The notes below the pieces were generated by a model. It saw nothing but the letters and a program-made list of their open reading frames with translations. It had not been told where the DNA came from and did no database searches. Both the position numbers and the translations under genes were made by a program. A DNA stretch of 64,000 nt, from contig NW_025954976.1 in the NCBI RefSeq assembly GCF_022376445.1, positions 248,001-312,000 on the forward strand, written 5' to 3'. This document shows positions 13,501-25,134 of the stretch, in pieces. This stretch comes from Fomitopsis serialis. Its lineage: Eukaryota > Basidiomycota > Agaricomycetes > Polyporales > Fomitopsidaceae. Position 1 is the first letter of the stretch, and each line of letters starts with the position of its first letter.

Positions 13501-13703
13501 GTCGTGCCTGCGCTGCCGTCGACCCTCCGCGACCCGCATCAAGGCCCCGCGTCTCGTCGACTACGTACATGCTCGGGCTGGGAGCGCGGAGCGCCTTCGG
13601 TTTGAACGCTATGTCTGGGGCGAAGTCCTCGCCCAGTCGGTTAGCTGAGAAGAAGGAAGAGAGCGCTGTCTCCGATGAGGACGGTGGATCGGACGTCGAA
13701 TGA
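10561..13703 (+). CDS. Large coiled-coil protein of unknown function
   Basis: I do not recognise a named family. From ATG 10561 the protein starts MSTAVELSINDDHPLALEL and runs into a long heptad-rich coiled coil (roughly 10770-11510 and 11570-12110), with many Glu, Lys, Arg and Leu and segments such as LREELATLKAH and LQGELGSLASELDVERN. A central Pro/Ala/Ser/Val-rich, disordered region (about 12120-12800) separates it from a second helical block (12820-13250). The C-terminus is probably the Ser-rich segment ending AVSDEDGGSDVE at 13703, reached across a frame break near 13430-13560. Introns are evident near 10651-10724 and 11519-11572. A structural or cytoskeleton-linked role would fit such a protein, but this is a guess. 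Confidence 0.75.
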
Positions 13704-13969
13704 AGGAAGTGTATATGCTGCTGTGCCTAGTTGTACCTACGTAGTTTATCAAACACTCCGAGAGCAATTGTTCCGAAGGGACGCGGCTTTCTGATCTCGG
13801 AGAGCGTTCGTACATGACCTTCGGTGACTTGCCAGAATTAGTAACCGAGGAGTCTGCGGTCCCGGTTCCGCGCTTGTGGTGAGCGATGTCAGTCGGACTG
13901 CTTCAGGGTCGACTTTCCCAGCGTTTTACTGTTTGAGAAACTTCGCTTCCGTCCACCACCTTGTTGAGA

Positions 13970-16522
13970 ATGTCTTCTGGTACTATGACCCAAACCCACA
14001 CTGCACCCCGCGGAGGACGCAAAGGAAGAGGCCGCGGCGGCCGAGGAGGCTCACAAGGACAGAACGGGAAGAGTGCAGGACCGAGAGTCGTAGAGAAGGC
14101 TGGCCAGGTTGAGATCAAGGCTTCAGAGTCTACGAAGACAGTGCTGAGCAGCACGGATGCTGCTCCCGCGCAGGAGGCCGACGACGGAACGTTATGTTGG
14201 ATTTGCGCCGAGCCCGTCAAGTATTGGTCCTTGTCGGAGTGCAACCATCGCACTTGTCACGTCTGCGCACTGCGGCTGAGGGCACTCTACAAGAAACACG
14301 AATGCACATTCTGCAAGGCATGTGTTGTCGGAGAACGGATCTGAAGTGTGTAAGGACTAACTTGCGTCTCCTTCCAGGAACCCCAGCCATACGTTATCTT
14401 TACGACTTCTTCGGATGCGCTATGGCCCTCGTACACGCCAGATCAGGTCCCGTACAAGGATCCCAAGTTGTCTATCTCGTTTGAGACACAGGAGATGATG
14501 GAGGACACTCTGATCCTCCTCCGGTTCAACTGCCCCGACAAGGACTGCGACTACGTTGGCAATGGCTGGAGCGACCTGAAACTACACACCCGAGCAGCGC
14601 ACAGCAAGCTCATGTGGTAAGCTTTCGTGTGTTCGCATCCTCCATGTTTGCCCACTTATCCGCTGGCGTTGATGCAGCGATGTCTGCATACGATACAAGA
14701 AGATATTCGCGCATGAGCATGCATTGTATCCTCCAGACCAGCTTCCCCTTCATCTTCCGTCTATGCAGCGCGGCAGGCATCACGCAGTACCGCACCATCA
14801 GATAGAAGGCGGGGTTCATCCTCTTTGCGAGTTCTGCCACGAGTGCTTCTTTGGCGACGACGAGCTCTATGCGCACATGAGAGAGAAGCACGAGGAATGC
14901 TTCATCTGCAAGCGCAACGAAGTCAAAGATCAATAGTACGCAATTCTAACATAAGACTTGAACATCCTCTTATCTACGATCCTGCAGTTTCCGGAACTAT
15001 GACGCCCTGGTGAGCTTGCTCTAACATCTATCATCGAAGTTTGCTTGACTCGCGGCGATACTACAGGAGCAACACTTCACGCATGCACATTACCCATGCA
15101 ACCGTTCCGAGTGCCTACAACGCAAATTCGTCGTGTTCGGCTCGCTCCTAGACCTCAAAGCACACATGGTAGAAGAACACGGCGCAGACATGTCCACGCG
15201 AGACAAGAAGGCCGCTAGTCGTATCCAAGCTGAGTTCGAGTTCGAGGAGGTCGGCGGCAGACGAGGGCGAGGTAGACGAGACCGCGAGCGCGATTGGGAC
15301 CCACCGCCTGCACCGGCCCCTCCTGGCCCGTCGCGTCCCGCGGGCGCCGGCGGGCGCAGGAGGGAGGCCTTTGGCGGTAATTTGACCACTCAAGACATTA
15401 ATGCGAACGTGACGCCCAACGGACAAACACCAAACCGCAGTCGACAGCAAAGTAGACGTCCATCGCCCTCTCCGGGCGACGCGGAAGAAGCTGGAACATC
15501 CGAGTATGTTGACGACCGCACTAAAATTCTGCTCTGACTCTTGTTGATTTCGCGTATACAGGCGGGCCGCTGTTCTAGTGGCACGTATCAGCTCCCTCGC
15601 ACCCAACCCAACCGCCGCTGTGCCCGCAATTCAGGCCGCCATGCGTTCCTATCGTGTTTCCGAGTCGGGTGCTCGTGACTTGATCTCGACTGTGTGGAAC
15701 ATCCTCGACCGAAACCTGGACGGCACAGCGAGCGTCGTCAACTTGCTCGTCGATGCGTTAGACGAAGAGGACAAGAAACGGGAACTACTCACAGCATGGA
15801 ACGGCTTCAAGATAGAGGTAAGAATGCTCCACTTTTCTTGGTTCATAGACTTACTTTTTTTGATTCAGCAACGTGGACAGTTCCCCCAACTCGTACCGAC
15901 GTCTATTGGCACTGAATGGGCCGGTGTAACAAGCGGGCGAGTCCTCAACGCCAAAAATTCGACGTCTACGCGAGCGTCCGCACAGTCATCAAGACAAGTC
16001 TGGGACCGCGTAGCGCAAGCAGCTGCATCATCCTCTGCTTCACCATCACCCACGCCTCAGAGATCGCAGGAGCGGTTTCCTACCTTGCCCACCCCTGGGC
16101 CGTCGACGAGCACGACGTCGTTCCGTCAACCACAGCGGATCACGCCTTGGGCATCAGCCTCGTCCGCGAAGCCTGTTGCCCGCGTTCCGACGTCCGTACC
16201 TGGACCGGGCGCAAGTATAAGTCGACCAGCGTCGTCGTTGTCAAAGTCCGCATTCCCTGAATTGCCGTCGGCATCGAAGGCACAAGTCCCCAGAGCCGCT
16301 ATAGGCGGAAACAAGTCCCTGCGAAACATCATAGGAGATGTCGCCCCCTCCGTGCCTGCGTGGACCAATGGTGGCAGCAGCTCAAACGGTGCAAACGGCT
16401 CGAATGACCCTACACCGGCAGAGGCGAACTCCGTGCAAGCAGAGCAGACATCAGGCAAGGGAAAGAAAGGCAAAGGGAAGCAAAAGCAGACGCTGTTCAC
16501 TCTGGGTACCTTCCCGACTTGA
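13970..16522 (+). CDS. HEL2: RING-type E3 ubiquitin ligase Hel2/ZNF598
   Basis: Ribosome-associated ligase that marks collided ribosomes by ubiquitinating small-subunit proteins and so starts ribosome quality control. A basic RGRGGRGG N-terminus leads to a RING finger (about 14194-14335) with CWICAEP, CNHRTCHVCALR and CTFCK. It is followed by the zinc-finger series typical of the family: FNCPDKDCDYVG with LKLHTRAAH, CEFCHECFFGDDELYAHMRE, CFICKR, and CNRSECLQRKF with LKAHMVEEHG. A charged GRRGRGRRDRERD stretch and a long Ser/Pro-rich tail follow, ending in a Lys-rich KGKKGKGKQKQ segment and LFTLGTFPT. ATG 13970 is preferred to the in-frame ATG at 13961 on context only. About eight exons, most frames intact. 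Confidence 0.93.
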
Positions 16523-16883
16523 GTGGAGAGATCATCCGTAATTTGATGTAGCCATAGTTCCTTCACGATGTAACTTAGCTACATAGGTGGCACTGATACG
16601 TAGCCTTTTGCATGGTAGAGCGGGGTGTCGTCTACCCGAGGATCACGTATCGAGCGATACCTGGTCTGGAACTAAGACCTCGCGGAACGCCACCTCAGAA
16701 GTCGAACGCAAGTGTCGATGCCGAGATGGACATAATAACTGAACAACTACTGCTGCTATACTTGAGCGGATGACTTGAATCAGAAGACGGCTCACCGAAG
16801 GCATGACACTGTACTCACCTCTGTATGACACCCATAACCCACCTAGTTCTCCGCCAGCAGATCCCGGACCGCGAGCCCAGAGA
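16523..16883. other. Intergenic between convergent HEL2 and mL54
   Basis: About 360 bp of 3' flanking DNA between convergent genes. No ORF of interest, RNA gene or repeat seen. Confidence 0.5.
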
Positions 16884-17310
16884 CTATTGTGTCTTCAGGA
16901 AGTTCTGCTCACGTATCCGCTGTCGGTTTTCCTTCCTCAGCGCAACCTTCTCCGTCTTCCCGCCTGGACCATCGTTCGGCAGCTGCCTCGGCCCAGTAAG
17001 CTTCCACAACCAGTCGGGATACGCGTCATCCGCTTGCGCGACCACCTCCTCTTGACCCTTCAAAAAGTTCAGGCCCGTCAAGACAGTGCCCTCCGGACAT
17101 GACGATTTCACTGTAACGACCCATGACAGTTAACGGAGGGAACTAAGCAAGGGCGGCAGACCTACAGAGTACAACCTCTGACTTCTCTGCTGGAGTTGCA
17201 GCCTTGCTTGAGGATGCCTGCGCAGGATTGCTTGCGCTAGCGTAGCATCTTCGAGCAGGAATCCAGGCATGGAGGGCTAGTGGCCGGCGTAGTGGACGGA
17301 GGAAGGACAT
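16884..17310 (-). CDS. Mitochondrial ribosomal protein mL54 (MRPL37 in yeast)
   Basis: Component of the large subunit of the mitochondrial ribosome. The first exon from ATG 17310 encodes MSFLRPLRRPLALHAWIP followed by RRCYASAS, a typical Arg-rich matrix-targeting presequence. After an intron (about 17162-17109) the second exon carries the family core SSCPEGTVLTGLNFLKGQ, YPDWLWKL and the C-terminal ALRKENRQRIREQNFLKTQ. Total about 125 residues, as usual for the family. The in-frame ATG at 17364 is rejected because it would put non-targeting sequence before the presequence. It is divergent from the F-box gene. Confidence 0.9.
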
Positions 17311-17683
17311 GGCGTGACGTGACTCTTCGTCACCAGGTAACTTAAGACAATACGGTGGTTGCATAAGCGCCCATTCCCTAGCTCCAGTACTTACTCAGTC
17401 CAGCACCCAACGTTCTCAAGATCTGACTAAATCTGACTCCTTTGAGACCTGTCAGTGTGTTGGACCCAGCGACTCTGAGTCGGAATACGCTCACGTTCAC
17501 TCGCGATCGTGATCGTACGTGGCATCAGAAAGGTGAATCTACACAACGACGCGTCATAAAACTTTCTGACGAGTAGTATGTTCAAAGGATACCAGTGATC
17601 GCACAGAGGGTAGCGAGACACTGTTGCTTCGCCTCCATCGCTGCCCATTGACAGCTCTCGGCGGAACTACCGCCCGCGGCCCC
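17311..17683. promoter_or_regulatory. Divergent intergenic region, mL54 and F-box gene
   Basis: About 370 bp between divergent start codons, presumed to hold both promoters. No distinct motif could be assigned. Confidence 0.4.
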
Positions 17684-19454
17684 ATGCATCGCTGCTTCCA
17701 GACTCCAGATATTGTACGCTTAATAGTGAACAGCCTATGGGGTGCAAACGAGCGCAGGATCGACAACCCAGCTGACCCGGTATCCCTGCGAGTAACATAT
17801 AGATCACTCGCATGTCTTGCACGGACGTGCAAGACACTCCAGCCCCACGCACTCGATGCTCTATGGAGTCTCCAGTGGGGTATTGAGAACCTGCTTCGGT
17901 GCATGCACCCACGTCTGTTGGTTACAAAGAAAGTCTCCCTGGGTCCCGCTAAAGGAAAGATTTTCATGCTAGTAAGTTCCGCTTTAACTATGCATTGCCT
18001 CCGTACTCAATATGTGAAAGTGCCTCACCAAAACCAAGCTCGATCCTACCGACTGGGGTAATTTCGATTCTTACGCACATCGAATCAAGAGATTGAAGAT
18101 CTCTTGGCCGGGACATCTCACCCTGACTCCCGCGGAACCGTGCGTCTACCGTGCCTTGGCCATTTGTGACCACCACCGACGGCCATACCTCCCAAACCTC
18201 ACCCACCTCACATACGATATGTCCGAGTTATCGCCAGACATACTCAGCTTCTGTGTCACCCTTCTGGGGCCGTCGACTCGCTCGCTACATGTACACGGAG
18301 GCCAGGGAGACTTGATCACCATGCCTTTTCTGTTGTCATCTTCCTTGCGCCTCTCTCCATCAATACGAGAGCTAGCGCTTACGCTTGGTTCATCTCCAGA
18401 TGGTTTCTCATCGTTCACCAATGCATTAAAGCTGCTCGACAGGGTGCACACTCTGTCGCTTACGCTACATGCGCCGCCTCCGGTCGAGCTATGGAATGCG
18501 CTCGCAGCAGCGCCGCCTCTCATTCGCTTGACGCTTGGCCTTCCTAGAGGCTCGTTGTGGAACTCCGCAATCACTTCTAACTTGGATTCGGGAACCGTGC
18601 TCAACCTCAGCCGAATCACCCATCTCACTTTGCGCGACGTCAATGCTGCCGACTGCGTGCGAATATTTGGATCCTGCTCATTCGCGAGCCTCGTGGGCGT
18701 ATACATCACTTTCCCCTTCAGGGGACCAGCCAATGGTCTTGAGCTCGCTGAGGCTCTGGCCGCGTCATGCCCCCCTACTCTGCGTGAATTATCGCTTCAC
18801 TCCTCAGTGAAGCCCTTCTTGGGCATCCCTGCCGATCGACTCCTCCTCTTCTGCGGTTGCCGAGAAGTTGAACGTGTCGATCTGTCGGTCGTCTCCGACC
18901 TCGATGATGCGACTTTAGAGGGCATTGCACGTATGTGGCCGAACCTGCGCAAACTAGATTTGATGTCCCACAGGGGCCAACAACCGAGAGAACAGCCTGA
19001 GGGCAATGGCACTACCCCGGAAGGCTTGGCGAACCTCGTCAGCGCGTGCCCCCATTTGCGCGAGTTGTCACTCCAGACGGACTTTCGCTGTGTAGATATA
19101 TCGAAGGATCGGCCATGGTCCGGCTCTACCAGCGAGCATATCAGAGCCGTCGACGTCGGTTCTTCCCTAATCGCGGACGCGGCCCTCACTGCTGCATTCC
19201 TGTCTGACTTATTCCCCAACCTTGTCGCAATATCTCAGCACGGTGGTACTCCGGACCCTGCCGGACGATGGGCAGAAGTAGTTCGGCTATTGAGTATTTT
19301 CACGACAGTACGCGCCCAAGAGAGGCGGAGACACACCCAGTCAGCCCAAAGGACTGCAGAATTTGAAGGTAGACGGCCGCAAGGGAGCACAGTGATGACT
19401 ACTGCACCAACGACTCGTATTACTGTGCTGGAGCCTGTTGCAGGCATAGATTGA
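17684..19454 (+). CDS. F-box/leucine-rich-repeat-like protein
   Basis: The start MHRCFQTPDIVRLIVNSL and the following SLACLARTCKTLQPHALDALW match the basidiomycete F-box type, a motif that binds Skp1 in SCF ubiquitin ligases. After an intron near 17969-18020 the rest (18060-19454) is one open exon with repeated LPNLTHLTY, SIRELALTL, LPPLIRLTL-like, LRKLDLMS and LRELSLQT units, a leucine-rich repeat pattern that would bind the substrate. Length is about 560 residues. The target is unknown; Agaricomycetes have hundreds of such genes. I chose ATG 17684 because it gives the canonical family N-terminus. Confidence 0.8.
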
Positions 19455-21393
19455 GTTGCGTGTTGTCACTGCTAGCCACGTAGCCTCGCACTTTCATTCG
19501 AAATTTACAACTCGGGTTTCCTTCTATCTTGTGGTTCAGTAGCAGATCTACAGTGTATGAACGCGTCGGGCCGAGCTAGGGGTTTTGGGTGTTCTCTTTG
19601 TTCGCGACTCTATGACTATCTATTGCCGTTTGTCGAATTAGTTAGCTTCTTGGAAGGAAACGGAGACTCGGAGTCCATACATAAGTCTGATGAAGTATGT
19701 CTGGGACCAGGTACGATGGACCGCAGGGGTAATGTGTATTTTGGTAGAGAAGGCAATACAGACGAGATTTCGATCTCTATCTCGTCGTCTTCCAAGATGT
19801 CGGAGTGCTGAGGGCGAGGGGTGCTTAGGTGTACGTCCTGTTACTCAACCTGAAGTCATGAATAAGCAGACGTACCAGAACGAAGCTTGACCGGAACTCA
19901 TCCGACTCCTCGTCTTTGCTGTGGCACTTCGACGACGATCGCTTGAGAGTACTCACCGTTAGCTGATATAACAAGCTCGAGCAAGAAGAGCGTACCATTC
20001 CATTACGCAGCAGTGCGAGCCATCGACGTCTCTGACGTCGGCTATTTTCGTCGAAATGAGAATTTGTAGTCGATCCACTCCGACGGTAAGATAATACCTC
20101 CAGGTGTTCTCAAAGACGAGCTTTGAGTAGCTTGGTTGGTCCTTGCGGAATAATGAGCGCATTATTTCTTTGTGTCGACAAAACGAGTGAGATGGAAGGG
20201 GCCGATGACAGTGAGCGCGACAAGCCTGAGGTCAATACCTGCGCAAGGACTATATATACCGCGATCGGCGGCACTCCAAGGATGTCGCATGGCCACCATG
20301 AGGCGTCCAGACAAGTGATGAAGGCGATGGCGAGTCCCAGGCATGCTGAAAGTGGCAATACCGAAATGACTCCTCGGCATGTATCTGAAACAGATACAAT
20401 GTGGCAGGAAAGACATATGCCATAGGGGATCTACGGTTGATGTTAAGATTAAAACCACGCCGATGTAGCAAGCTCTACCTACGTTTCGTAAACTTGAATC
20501 ATGTATACAGACTGCTGAGCGCGAACAGAGGAACAAAACAGGTTTCGAACGACTCAAAAATAGAATGCAGCAGGTCTTGCTACGCGCCTCGGATATATGA
20601 GAGGATTAGACCACTTCGTTCGAGTATTCAGCGAAGCAGATAGCTCCTCGACCAAGGTTCATTACCGTGCATTTGGCGCCACTGGCAGTGCTTCATTATA
20701 GCATCGACATAGCATCGTCGATGATTCTGATGTCTTTTAAACGGTGTCAAAGAATGTACGTGCTTGCAAGGATTGAGATTACCCTGGTAACACGTTTTTC
20801 AGAATTTGTATGCGACCGTCATTTCGCAATCCGTGGAATCGACACGAGGCGCTGCGGAATCTGTGCACACTATGCTCAGCAACTGAAGTCAAGAGACATT
20901 TCAATGAGACAGCCACCCTTGACGGGACGTAGCTTGTGTAACCGAGTAATCGACCAGGGCTTTGCCGCAGGCTCCGAGTCCGAGTCCTATTTGCTGGCTG
21001 AAGACCCCGTCTGCCAGTGGCAGGCGCTAGTGTTAGCGGCCTAACTGCGAGGAGACAAGAGCTGCTTTCAACACCACCGGTTGAAGCCGTGCGAGCATCG
21101 AGTACAAGAGATAAATAAAGCACCCGACCATATATACCATTGAGATGCTGTTGAGATGCAATGGCCAGGGGCCCTGGCACCATGAACAAGTTCAGATTTA
21201 CTCCGGTGGCTCCGTGGAGTCTCCGCGGCTGAGATCAAACAGATCTGAGATTGGTCTTCCGTAAAAGGCAAACCTCTTGGGGCACTAGAGGTTCCCACCA
21301 AACAAAACAGAGACGCGCGGTGAACAATGCATCCTGTTCAACCTTACACTGCTCCTTCTTCTCGCACACATAGTGGCTCAATACGCCGTTTGG
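19455..21393. other. 1.9-kb gene-poor stretch
   Basis: The longest stretch here with no gene I can support. Frames are short and show no known family. A minus-strand frame at 20110-20358 has one strongly hydrophobic segment (LGLAIAFITCLDASWW) and could be a relic of a membrane protein; nothing around it extends the match. No inverted repeats, tandem repeats or tRNA seen. It could hold a decayed gene, a long non-coding transcript or a long promoter for the downstream gene. Confidence 0.4.
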
Positions 21394-23206
21394 ATGGCGA
21401 CGCAGACTTGGTACTATCAGGTCGGAGGATTCCAAGGTCACCTCAGGTAAGGCGGTCCCTGAGCTGCATGGTGGATCACCCTTCTCAGAGTGCGAGTGGC
21501 AGGGAGATCCCCGACGAACGGCTACTGCAATGTCCTGACGGCGAAGGCCTTAGTCTCGTGCTAGGTATGACTGCAGAATGTCTTTTGCGATACAAGATCG
21601 TAACGCATCCCGCGCGCTGACCCTGGGACTCGCTAGGTATCCGACCGAATGGCGCATCCTATCTGTTGCTCCCCGAGTCGCGTTTCCGCGCTTTGCGCTG
21701 GAGACTACCAAACTCGCAATATGATCTCGCGGAAAAGTTTCTATCGTTCTCTCCCATTCATTTTGCCTATCGTGCGGAGCTCGAGAAGAAACTGAAGTCT
21801 TACGCATCGACCAAGTCCAACAAGGGGATTCCAAGGGATAAGATCAGAGACCGGTCGAAGGCGAACACATCGTTTACTGTCGCCGGAAGTGGTCTTTCCG
21901 AAGCAGGGAGAATTCGCAGCTCCTTTGAGATGCAGAGGTAGGTTATCATCGTTACCGCCTATTGCCTGCTGCTAATGAAGAGCAGGGTTCTCGTGCTATC
22001 TCGCCCGATGCTGAGAGAGCTAGATCGTACTCAGGCTGTCGAGCTCTCTCTGCACAACGTTCCAGAACAATTAACCATTGTGTCTCTGTGCTACAATACA
22101 TGGAAGGCCGACACTCGCACGATGCGCGAGAGGGAGACGGACCCCAAAGTCTTGGACATTGGATGGACGACATGGTCTAAACCAGCGCAATGGAATGGGT
22201 CTCAGATCACGCCGTCAGAGACCACGCATGTGGTAGTGGAGGAGGAAAGATACTTGGGCAATCCTGGCCTTAAGCGCATTGTACGTCGTAACCAAAAATG
22301 GGTCAATGACCAACGACACTAAACATCTGTGGTGACGTAGGAATGCGAGTATGCGACCACGACATACAAGAAACGAGGCGAAATTGCCTGGAATTTGTCA
22401 GTGGCACTGAGTGGAAGATACCCCATCGTACTTCTGGTTCACGATGAAGCGCGAACTTTGACGACACTCCGCGCACTCGGCATAGACACCTCAGAATGGG
22501 TCTCAGGCATTGCAAGCCTTCTATACGAGAACGCGCGCGAACCTGTGCAGACTATGCACAGGTCGTCGCGTTCTCGCTCTCCTGGGCGGCGAAGCGAGCT
22601 AGCCGACCGGGTCGAACGCGACCGCCGTCCCGCCGGTGCTACTGTGTACGTCGTCGACGTGCGCAGTTTGTACCTGGCCCTGAGGCAGATAGCGCCAGCT
22701 ACAGACAATGTCCCCACCAATTCTCGGGGACTGGGTGTGCACTTGGATCCGCCCAAGGATAAGCCTGGCGCAGTGACGCCTAAAGTCATCGCCGAGTCGG
22801 ATAGATGGTGGTGTGCGGGGACCGAGAGCTTGTACGTAGTCTGTGCTTTCATTTTTGCACAACGCCTCATTGATCTCAATATGGTCATGCAACAAGGTTG
22901 CTGGGCAAGATGTGGTACTCTATGGCGCGCGGGCCCAACATCGACGATCAACGGGCGTTGAGGTCGTCCACCGCCCTGATCATCGATGCGGCGGAAAGGT
23001 CAGTCGCTTCCGTAGGCATAGAGCCCGCGGCAGTGGGCTCGACTGCTGAGGATTCGGACGACGAGTTCGATCCAAACGATATTCTTCCACAGGCCGGGAC
23101 TGCGCCCGCGCCTTCCACTTCGACTTCACAGTCAAGTGGTGTGAAGACTAACATCAGCTTGATGGATCCCGACGGCTGGGATGATGCCTCCGATGACGAC
23201 TGGTGA
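21394..23206 (+). CDS. Gfd2/YDR514C-like protein (RNase H-fold family), probable
   Basis: A multi-exon protein with the layout of fungal Gfd2/YDR514C-like proteins, whose C-terminal domain has a DEDD-exonuclease-like fold of unknown activity. Visible parts are MATQTWYYQVGG at the start, SYLLLPESRFRALRWRLPNS, then LCYNTWKAD and KVLDIGWTTW, SGRYPIVLLVHDEARTL, VYVVDVRSLYLALRQIAP, RWWCAGTES and MARGPNIDDQRAL. An acidic tail ends DPDGWDDASDDDW. The segments equivalent to the nuclease motifs look incomplete, so activity is doubtful. Start and several exon joins (21450-21700, 22280-22350, 22830-22910) are uncertain. Confidence 0.55.
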
Positions 23207-23390
23207 AATCTATTTGTGACAGTTTCTTCAAAATCTGCTTTATGTGTATCTCTCCCTCGTATCCCTCTCAATGCTGTCGTTGTCGATATCGATGTTCACC
23301 CGTATCTCCCTGTTGACATACCCTGTACTATGCTTGCACGCCGGAACTCACTTATATCATGATACACTGCTTGGTAGATCGTCCTGACAT

Positions 23391-24837
23391 TCACAATGAC
23401 GCACGTACCACCCCAACATCCCCATGCCTAATCCGTATCACGACCTTGCCAAACTGTTGCCCCTTGCTGATCAGCTCGAAGCCCTGTTCGGCGTTTTCCA
23501 GGCCATCAATGACATGTGAAACGATGGGCACGAAGCGGTGTTCAGCCATGAACTTCGTCGCGTCGATCAAATCCTTGTGCGAGCCCATGGTCGACCCGAT
23601 GACTTGCTGATTCTTGAGCACCTCTCGCATGGTGAAAGTCACCATGGGCGCAGCAGTCCTGAGCTTCCTCCAGTCAGAGTTGTGGAGCGAGTCGTTGTTT
23701 CACATAGACGCACATTCCGTAGATGACCAGTCGGCCACCAGGCTTCAGGATCCTGCTGACATTGGACATGATGTCACCTCCGCCGGAGTCGATAACAGCG
23801 CTCAGGAAGGGCGTTCGCGGACTGTTTTCTTTGAGCAGTTTCTCGAGCTGCGCAGGCCACTCGTCTGTGCACAGACATGTCGAACGTCAGCAATCTTGTC
23901 AGTTTCCGTCTAGTACGAGATAATTGAGTACCTGCTTTGTAATTGACACCAGCCTTCGCACCAAGGGAAACGGCCTGGCGAATCTTGTCTTCGGAGCTGC
24001 TTGACACGTACACGTTCGCACCGTGGGCGAGACAAATCTGCATAGCAAGCAGAGCAACTCCGCCCCCTATGCCAGTGATGAGGACGTTGTCACCCTTGTC
24101 CACACGTGCATTGACTACTGAGGCCCTTCGTGCGTACCGCGAGTCAAGTTTGCCCTCATGGACCGATAATGTACGAGGCCTACCTCCATGCTGTTAAGCC
24201 GCCAAGAGGCCATGCAGCGGCATGCTCATCATCCAGATGGTCAGGCGTAAGGATGACCTGATCGCGTTCGACCGCAACGTATTCAGCGAAGGTGCCCAGA
24301 GGAACAATCTTCCCGCCCCCCAGAATCGTAAATTTGCTGTTCGTGGCACATTCGGTCTCAGCGTCGCCTGGACGTCTGACAGCGAACACTCACGGCGACT
24401 CGGGCGCGTCTGGGTGACTTTCCCAACCGCGCATAGGGACTAGGAAGACTCGCTTGTTCAAGAGCGCGTCGTTCGCGTCCGCCGCGGCAACGACGGTTCC
24501 TAGCACCCCTTGAGGCTCAGGCGATGAACGAGTCAGTCATAAGCGCACCTGCACCGTCTGAGCCAAACGCGGCTCCAAAAGCAATCCCAGGATACAGGCC
24601 CTTGCGTATCCAGACCTAGCAATCATGGCTCACGTTCAACGAGCTACGATCCATCGCAAATTCTGGACCAACATCTCGGTGGTTGAAGCCCGCTGCACCG
24701 AGCTTCACGAGGACTTCACCCTTCTGCAGGGGTGGGATCGCCCTTTGCTCGAGAGCGGCATCGTGGTAACGAGGCTCGCGGCCCGCGGGCGACTTGCGCA
24801 CGGTGATCACCTTGGTGGAAGTGGGGGGCTGCGACAT
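23391..24837 (-). CDS. Medium-chain dehydrogenase/reductase, quinone-oxidoreductase-like
   Basis: NAD(P)-dependent oxidoreductase of the MDR superfamily; substrate unknown. From ATG 24837 the N-terminal GroES-like domain carries KVITVRKSPAGREPRY and GEVLVKLGAAGFNHRD, then GTFAEYVAVERDQVILTPDH. The Rossmann domain has DNVLITGIGGGVALLAMQIC with the Gly-rich nucleotide loop, followed by KIRQAVSLGAKAGVNY, VIDSGGGDIMSNVSRIL and KPGGRLVIYGM; the C-terminus is FTMREVLKNQQVIGSTMG and GKVVIRI. No structural-zinc Cys cluster is visible, which favours a zinc-free quinone-reductase or enoyl-reductase-like enzyme. About six short introns. Tail-to-tail with the Gfd2-like gene. Confidence 0.85.
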
Positions 24838-25134
24838 GGTTGCGAACTCGCGTACAGATGACAAGGGTAATATATGTGCGATATGGGTCACTCGAGCAGA
24901 CCTTGGGGCGCGCAGCATACACTGTTGGGGCTAGCTTGACCTGGCGACTGAATGTGGGACTCCTCCCTCCGGATGAGCGCGTAGAGTGGGATTAGCGGAC
25001 GCAATCACGGGCTTACTAACGACACACTTGTCATATAAGGCAGGCGACCTTCCTTCTAGGGTCATGGGTTCCCGCGCAATTCGGAGCGCCCTTTGCGCGA
25101 TCTCGCCTTCGCTTGCCCCAAACGCATTCTGCAA

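Noticed and set aside
20110..20358. Small membrane protein on the minus strand
   Set aside because: One hydrophobic segment without a family match or plausible neighbouring exons.
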